From the NCBI RefSeq assembly GCF_000787575.1, contig NW_012236506.1:314225-378224 (forward strand): a DNA stretch of 64,000 nucleotides. The letters are read 5' to 3'. Positions 57,641-64,000 of the stretch are shown piece by piece. The DNA comes from Acytostelium subglobosum LB1 (lineage: Eukaryota; Evosea; Eumycetozoa; Acytosteliales; Acytosteliaceae). Every line of letters starts with the position of its first letter. Position 1 is the stretch's first letter. The translations under genes and the position numbers were made by a program. A model generated the notes under the pieces. That model saw only the letters and a program-made list of their open reading frames with translations, did not search any database and had not been told where the DNA came from.

Positions 57641-59284
57641 TTAGTTTGACTTGATTGTTTGAGTTTGTTGTTTGAGTGGATCATGCTGGACGATGAAGCG
57701 AACAAGTATCCAGATGTTGACCGAGAAGAATAGTATACCAGCGAGCCAGATGTTGTAGAATGTCTGATGGCCAAGGAATTCGAGTTTGAAGGCAGACACC
57801 AACCACAACGCCTGTGATCCAATCCACAGCAGGAACATAATGATACCGCCGATAATGGTGATCTTGGTCGTGGGCAGCACCAGTGGCAGCAGCGAGTAGT
57901 ACCATATAAAGTACTGCACCGTGCACACCTTGTTGAACGCCACAAACGTGATGGTCTCGAGCAGTATGCAGAACTCCAAGTCGTTGTAGTACACAAAGCT
58001 GATGGCCAACAACAGCACGACCTGTGGCAAGAACGAAGCGAGGGCGACGCCGACCGACTCCAGGGACATTCCTGCGCGCATCGACAAGTCAGCCACCGAC
58101 TCTACAATCGGGGTGTTGAGGTAGATCTGATAGAAGTACACGGAGAAGTTGTGTCGGTTGTCCGCGCGTACAACATGGTATATGTATGTTTCATACAAGA
58201 AGATGTATCCGTAGCTGTTCCAGTGAGTGAGTGAGTGAGTTAGTATCAATCAATCACATGACATGATCAATTACATGAGATAATAACTTACATCTGATAC
58301 ATTATAAAGGTCAATGGGAGGAATGTGAAGAAGGCACTGACAACAAAGAATGTGAGACGATTGCGATTGAAGATGTTGCGTAACAATGATCCAAACGATG
58401 ACTTGTTAAGTGAGTTGTACTTGTGTGCCGCCGTCTCATAATAATGCTGATCGATATAGAGATACATCGGAATAGAGTATATGATTGGATATATCTTAAA
58501 GTGTACTGATAGTCCAAAACTATGTTTGATTGAAGGTTAGTATGTGATTGATTGATTGATTGAGTGAGTGAGTGAGTGAGTGAGTGGACGAGACGAGACA
58601 TACAAGATGGATGATAGGATGAGCTGCTTCTTGAAGAGGAAGTAGAGAGATAGTAGGACCATGGCACCAATGACAGACTCGGCATTACCACGTGTCGACA
58701 CGTTGATGACGAATGGGTTCATGATCCATGCTGTAGTGCATGCATAGAGCATCGATGGCTTGATGTTTGGGAATCGTAGAATGACAATATGCTTGAGCAA
58801 GTATGCTATGATCATATCACATACTACAAAGAGTACCTTGCCAAATGCCTTATGTACCAATATGTTGGGTATTAATAAGTATGACCTATTCGTTTGTTAG
58901 TTAGTTATGAGTCATTCACTCAATAAATCATTCATTGTATGAATGATACATACAATAGAGGAGTGTATCTATATGTTGAACGATCATATGGACTGAGTCC
59001 TTCGACAACGAATCTCGATGCATCTGTGTAAACTTCATAGTCAATGTCTGTATACTTGACGAGCACTGTTGTCATTGTCATCATGTTAGTTAGTATGTTT
59101 GATTGATTGATTGATGTCAATATATGTACATACTATTAGCATCCTGCCACTCTGAGAACACGATCAATAGACATCTAACAACACAACCAACCAAGAATGT
59201 GTACTTTGTTAGATTGTATCCATTATATATAAAGTCATTACTATTAGTCTGTGACTGTTTAGTTCTCTGTTTGCTTGTTGCCAT
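57641..59284 (-). CDS. pigm: GPI mannosyltransferase I catalytic subunit (PIG-M)
   Basis: 448 residues; exons 59284-59134, 59065-58954, 58885-58604, 58519-58292 and 58214-57641. The start MATSKQRTK is chosen because it immediately precedes the first TM helix; an upstream in-frame Met adds unrelated sequence. The lumenal motif [18 protein letters not shown] is the catalytic DxD-bearing signature of PIG-M, followed by [22 protein letters not shown] and [14 protein letters not shown]. About ten TM helices. It adds the first mannose to the GPI anchor in the ER. All four introns are 68-84 nt and hold TACTAAC or ACTAAC. Confidence 0.93.
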
Positions 59285-59544
59285 GTTGGTTAAGTTAAGG
59301 TACTTGACTATAACGTGATGAAGTAAGTAAGTATGACTTAGGTGACTCGAGAGATTGACCTTCAGTCTCCCCCACATTGGTGATCTTCAAACACATTCAT
59401 TCCCACACAACAACAACACTTTGTTGGTCTTCCAATGACTCACACGAATGACTCCATTCTGATATATCTACTCCATTCATTCATTCATTCATCTAATCAT
59501 TCAATCATTATATATATATAGATAGATAATAATAATAATATAAT
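59285..59544. promoter_or_regulatory. divergent promoter, PIG-M and unnamed membrane protein
   Basis: 260 bases between outward-facing starts; ends with TATATATATAGATAGATAATAATAATA before the plus-strand start. Confidence 0.35.
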
Positions 59545-60776
59545 ATGCCTTCATCACTTGGAGTATTAAGGTTGGTGACCTTCACTTCCATTATTGCTCT
59601 AGTACTTCAAACAATGTTGGTATTCAATCAATCAATGTAGCCAGACCTTGGGATATACTAACCTTCAGAACATTGTTATAGTATCTTTAACTTTATATCA
59701 GATATTGATTATTGTGCCAGAGAAAGGGTATATGATAAATCATGGCATAGACATATCTATCTTATAGCATCAACAACCTTTGCAGCTGCATGCTTCATCC
59801 TAATAGTCATGTGGAGACCATTCAAATTAACTGTTGGATTGACTCCAGTACAGCAATACTTCAGATCATGCTTCTATGCAATGTATATAGTATTATGGTA
59901 TACGGCCACTTATTGTGTATGCGTATTTGGCAAGGAGATACTTAATGATAAGATGTGTAATTCTGAGAAGCATAACTCGGTCAGTGGTCACTTCCTCTTC
60001 CACACATTCTTTGCCGTATCAATACCATTCCTATTCTTCTCCATTGGAAGACTATCATACAAAGACTCATTACTTCACCAACTACAACAACAACAACAAC
60101 CTCAACCAAATCAGACCAGTCACCAACTAGAGGCTCAACGTCAAAGGAATGAGTTTGTTTATATTAAGAGGTATGTATTGATGAACATGGATAACGGCCA
60201 CTCAATGAGCATCCATCACTAACTCATTCTTTCATTCTTTCGATCATTCACAATGATAGCCTGTTTACATCAAGCAAATTGGTACCATTGATTGTTGTTT
60301 GTTATATTGCCTACTTGGTAACGTCAGTCATCAACATGCAGATGACCTGGTCACATGGATATCACTCACCAAGACAGATATCTTATGGATCAATCCTATC
60401 CCTACTCTCACTCTCAATCCTCTTGGCCACAACTACACAGGGTATGTTATGGATCGCGCCAATCGATCAATCGATCATTCAAACTAACACTTTGGACAAA
60501 CTAGTGAGCCGTAGGTCACTTGGTGTTTTGACATTGATGGCGGCGATGACAGCTCATTGGATGCTGTCAATTGCATTGATCTATTGGTCTGGCTTTCGTT
60601 TCCCTTTATCCAGAACAGGAATCATCGTTGGAATCATCTTCTACATCTTCATGGCTTACTTAGCCCTGAGTCATCTAGTCAAACTAACTGCGAGCAGTGG
60701 TATCATGCTGCCACAACCCAGTCATAGATCCAGAGTCGACCAAGCAAAGAGGAGGAGAAAGCACAAGAAGGAATGA
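59545..60776 (+). CDS. multi-pass membrane protein, unrecognised
   Basis: About 344-365 residues. Exon 1 starts at 59545 (MPSSLGVLRLVTFTS..., TM1); exon 2 59682-60170; exon 3 from 60260 to 60776. The exon 1 donor is uncertain: GTATTC at 59620 is the best-looking site but breaks frame, while GTAGCC at 59637 keeps frame with a 45-nt intron. A further GTATGT...ACTAAC...TAG segment at 60442-60504 is 63 nt, in frame and stop-free, so it may be spliced or kept. Seven or eight hydrophobic segments, a Gln-rich cytosolic loop and a basic C-terminus (KRRRKHKKE). Lengths and topology resemble a seven-TM family, but I find no signature. Confidence 0.6.
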
Positions 60777-60889
60777 AGATTGAATACATCATGGATATAT
60801 ATATTATTCAAACATGTACAGTTTTATATATTATTTATATATTAATGGATGGACCTGGACTTGGACATCCAAGGGTAGTGTTGCCCACG

Positions 60890-62577
60890 CTACTCGAGCA
60901 TCCTGATGTAGTTGAATGGAATGGTACCTCTGGCGCCATTCAACTCGGCGTTAAGCCACTCGCCAGTGGTGGTGTGGAGCACTAGAATGTCGCCTCTCTT
61001 GAAGGACAGCTCGGAGGTGTCCTGGCCAACAAAGTCAAAGAGTGCCTCGGCCTGGGGCAGTGATTTGCCGGCTGTTGCCGCGGCAACAGGTGTCTTTGGC
61101 ATTGGCAACGCTCTTCCTGCATTCGGATTATTGAATTGTTGTGGCTGCTTGGTGGCGCTGGCGCTGGAGAATGCTGCCGTACCATATACACTGCTACCAG
61201 GTGCAGGCTTGATCACGCGAAGTCCAGTATTGTTTCCTGGTTGCTGCTGTTGTTGCTGAGGATTGGTAGTTGTTGTTGTGATGGTAGTCATTGTGGTTGT
61301 TGTTGTGGTCGATGGCTTGGCAAGTGATGGTGCTCCACTATAAGGTGATGGCGTGGCGGCCATTGGCTGTGGCTGATATTGTTGTTGTGGTTGTGGTTGT
61401 GGCTGTGGCGGCTGGTATGACTGCATTTGTGGACTTGGTGACTTGGACAACATGACTGGCGAGGCGTCCAGTGGGGCAGGTGGTTGCTGGCTTGCCGAGG
61501 TCATTTGTGGACTGTAGGATGGCGAAGAGGTTGGCGTGGACGTGCCCACAGTGGCCGAGCGACTGCGAGTGGATGGCGAGTATTCGTTCGTCTTGCTGTT
61601 GAAGACGGCGGATGATCGAACGTTTGTTGAGATGGCCGATTGGTCGACCGGTGTGATGACCCAAGCATGATTGATTGAGTCGTACTCGTTGATCTGACTG
61701 GCGATGTGATGGCCCTTGCCATAGGCCACAGAGTTGTTGGCGTATAATCTCGCGCTAGTATTGATCAACGCGGCCAATGCTGGATTGAACACGTTCTGGC
61801 GATCGTTGAACAGGATTGGCATGTCATGCATGAGTTCGTCACTCAACTCTAGATAGCCCTCCTTTGTACGTGTGTGCTTGGACTCTGTGATTGCCAACGA
61901 TGTTGCATCCTTGCCCTTGTTAGCCTTGATTGAATAGTCGCGGAAGTACCTGTCCATATCAAGTCTGCGCACGTCCAATTCCTTCAAACGCTCCTCAATC
62001 TCTCTAAACTGTGATATATATTGTCTCAATGGATCATGGCAGTATACCTCCAAGTACTCTTGCTACGTTCATTCATTCATCAGTATCAAAGTTAGTATCA
62101 TTCACTTGTTCAATCATGTGATTGATCGATCACACATACCATCTCCATTCTTTGTCTTTCCAACTCCCTCTGGCACTCTTGGTATGCCAGACTCTGAGGG
62201 TCCTTCTCATCGAATGACAAGATATCATGAGCCATCTCATTCTGAAGGATTGATATATCTGTTGGATGTGTGAGTGAGTGAGTGTGTGAGTGATTGGAAT
62301 CATTCCAAGTGTGAGTGTGTATGTGTGATCGACCACATTAAGGTCTACGACACAAAGACTACAACATACCCTTGATGATATCTTGATACTTTGCAATGTT
62401 CTTATTGATCCTCTTTATCAACTTGAATAGAGTGAACAACTTATCACTCTCTGCTTGAATCTTGGTGTCTACTGTTGTCTCTGCAGCACCAACCTTGGCC
62501 AACACTCTATGCTTGGCTCTTGCGAATCCAGTCTTTAACTGTGACCATGTATCTCCACTTCCCTTCTGTTGTGACAT
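60890..62577 (-). CDS. BAR-domain and SH3 protein (amphiphysin/Rvs167-like)
   Basis: 499 residues; exons 62577-62370, 62258-62140 and 62062-60890. The first 240 residues form an N-BAR-like helical domain: GFARAKHRVLAKVGAAE start, FTLFKLIKRINKNIAKYQ, then YISQFREIEERLKELD and PALAALINTSARLY. A long Ser/Pro/Gln/Thr-rich linker with Pro-x-x-Pro motifs follows. The C-terminal SH3 domain (about 445-499) has AEALFDFVGQDTSELSF and GARGTIPFNYIRMLE. It would sense or shape membrane curvature in endocytosis and recruit dynamin-like or actin partners. Same plan as yeast Rvs167. Confidence 0.87.
62295..62307. repeat. TGGAA-N3-TTCCA palindrome in intron of the BAR-SH3 gene
   Basis: Palindromic arms extended to TTGGAA/TTCCAA around TCA, in the intron at 62259-62369. 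Confidence 0.6.
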
Positions 62578-63663
62578 TATTGTATTGATTGTACTATTAT
62601 ATGTTTAAGTATCTATTTGTATTTGTTTTTTTGAATAGTTGAATAGTTGTGTATTTGTTAATTGATTGATTGATTGATTGGAAGTATGATTGAACTGGAT
62701 AAAGTGAGTAGCAGAGGTCAAACACACACAATGTAAGGTATTATCTCAAAGTCGTTTTATGTTCACATAATGGGCCTTGAGGACCAGAATTCATTCATTG
62801 TGGACCAACCACAAAACACCCCACAGGCACCATCACATTCGGTCCTACCCACCCACACACTTTTGTTGATGAATCCCAACGATCGCAGATCTGAGTGGTG
62901 GCGACATCGTCTCAAACATACCCGAAATTATCCCATGGGTTGGTAAATTTGGGTACTTATTTGTAGACTTAACTTGATGTATCTATTTACATGTTATTGA
63001 TAGAGTGAGTGAATGAACTTGATCAATCAATCTATATCTTTAGTTTGGTGTTGTTGTAATGAATAATGTAACTAAGTCCATCCAGATTGGTAGTGTGGCC
63101 CTACAACGTTCGAACAGATGATGTCGGCCATCAGAGGCCATTCAACTAGTTAACAAGTTAACTTTGGTCAATGTCCACCTACATGTAGCCTCGCCTCGTG
63201 ATCACCGTGACGGACAAGTATAGTAGCATTACTTTAACATACCTTCAGCCCATCATAGGCAACACGACTCCCTCTACCTCTAGGGCAAGCCATAGCGAAT
63301 ACACTCGAGAATATGAAGGATCAATCAATCACCAACTTTAAGTTTGGTGTAGTTGTATTGTAATTAGCTTGGGAGAATGGAGGAGCAATAAAGTGATTGC
63401 AATCATTCAGCTGTGCGAATTTTGGATGGTTGGTTGTGTGTCGTGAGTGTGTTGGTTGATTGATTGTATGATTGATGGGAATGATGGCCTCGAGTAGATA
63501 GTGAACGACTTGTAAGACTAAAGGTGATTAATGTGGATGTTGTTCCTGTCTTATGCTCATTGTGGGCCATTGAAACAGAGGTTGGTAGGATGGTAGGGGA
63601 TGATTGGCGACACTGGTTAAAGTAATAGATTAACTTGATTGTTGACAACATGTTCTTTTTAGT
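62578..63663. other. 1.1-kb region between BAR-SH3 and zinc-knuckle genes
   Basis: The left part is AT-rich leader of the BAR-SH3 gene with TTGATTGATTGATTG. The middle is mixed GC without recognisable ORF; the block 63090-63300 resembles no RNA class I know. The right part is 3' flank of the zinc-knuckle gene. Nothing firm. Confidence 0.35.
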
Positions 63664-64000
63664 TTAGTTCTCGCCAGTTGCGTTGGTGCAGTCCTTGGAG
63701 ATGTGACCAAACTTGCCACAGGCGTAGCACTTCTTGTCACCGCCTCTGGAGAAGCCACCGCTTGGACGACCACCAAAGCTTCCGGTGGACTCGGATGGGC
63801 AGTTGGCCTGGATGTGACCAAAGCCACCGCAGTTGAAGCAACGCTTGGCGGCGGATGGGGCTGGGGCAGATGAGCCCTGTGGGCAGCTTCTCTGCATATG
63901 ACCGTACTGGTCGCACTTGTAGCACTTGATGTCACCACCGCTGACAACTGGCTCACGCTCGACAGTGCAGTCACGAGCGAAATGACCTGGCTGCTTGCAG
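63664..64000 (-). CDS. CCHC zinc-knuckle nucleic-acid-binding protein (CNBP/Gis2-like), 5' end outside window
   Basis: The visible C-terminal 111 codons hold four CCHC knuckles: a partial CKQPGHFARDC at the window edge, CYKCDQYGHMQRSC, CFNCGGFGHIQANC and CYACGKFGHISKDC. Spacers are Gly/Ser/Arg-rich, including an RGG-like GFSRGG. It ends NATGEN. CNBP/Gis2 proteins bind single-stranded G-rich nucleic acid and affect translation. C- and G-ending codons suggest good expression. The number of knuckles in the full protein is unknown. Confidence 0.85.
   Translation of the reverse strand, partial: CKQPGHFARDCTVEREPVVSGGDIKCYKCDQYGHMQRSCPQGSSAPAPSAAKRCFNCGGFGHIQANCPSESTGSFGGRPSGGFSRGGDKKCYACGKFGHISKDCTNATGEN

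Overview
The window is nuclear DNA of a social amoeba (dictyostelid). Dictyostelid signs are a cyclic-nucleotide phosphodiesterase with a metallo-beta-lactamase fold plus cNMP-binding domains, a CARMIL-RhoGAP protein, a fused fatty acyl-CoA reductase/DHAP acyltransferase ending in SKL, a p67phox homologue, an EGF/IPT surface protein, and runs of Asn, Gln, Ser and Thr. Genes are compact. Introns are mostly 60-110 nt, start GTATGT or GTAAGT, often hold a TACTAAC-like branch site, and carry CAAT/TCAA repeats on the sense strand. I cannot name the species. The sequence is a draft: Ns lie at 19720-19721, 20889-20988, 21347 and 26253, and four genes have frame breaks, two of them next to Ns.

Layout, left to right. 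1-9.3 kb: importin-11 (-, partial), a SLIRP-like RNA-binding protein (+), a small LYR-motif gene that only appears once its short exons are joined (-), a fidgetin-type AAA protein with degenerate nucleotide-binding motifs (+), an atypical Ras GTPase (+), and the cyclic-nucleotide phosphodiesterase (-). 10-19 kb: an ARID + SAP30-like chromatin protein (-), a gene-poor stretch, FKBP15 (-), a second gene-poor stretch and a possible small mitochondrial protein (-). 19.5-30.5 kb: a secreted duplicated-domain protein with a Pro/Thr stalk (+), a multi-pass membrane protein (+), CARMIL-GAP (-), a SYP7-type Qc-SNARE (-) and a beta-helix surface protein (+). 30.7-40 kb: a VMAT-like MFS carrier (-), a GFA/CENP-V fold protein (+), the FAR-acyltransferase fusion (-) and methylmalonate-semialdehyde dehydrogenase (+). 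40-52.9 kb: SCAMP (-), p67phox (-), a second MFS carrier with a probable GC-AG intron (-), TBC1D7 (+) and the EGF/IPT protein (+). 53-64 kb: DGAT2 (-), a RhoGEF-like giant with poly-Asn (-), PIG-M (-), an unrecognised multi-pass protein (+), a BAR-SH3 protein (-) and a CCHC zinc-knuckle protein (-, partial).

There is no operon logic; each gene appears to be its own unit, with four divergent pairs sharing short upstream regions. Themes are lipid synthesis (ether lipid, triacylglycerol, GPI anchor), endocytic trafficking and actin control (FKBP15, CARMIL-GAP, SNARE, SCAMP, BAR-SH3, RhoGEF), and signalling (PDE, Ras, TBC1D7, p67phox). I see no tRNA, rRNA, CRISPR, LTR element or virus-like element. 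The most unusual non-coding signal is a dispersed TGGAA-N3-TTCCA palindrome found mainly in introns, together with two introns of unrelated genes that share a 17-nt block, which suggests spread intron sequence or a common intronic element.
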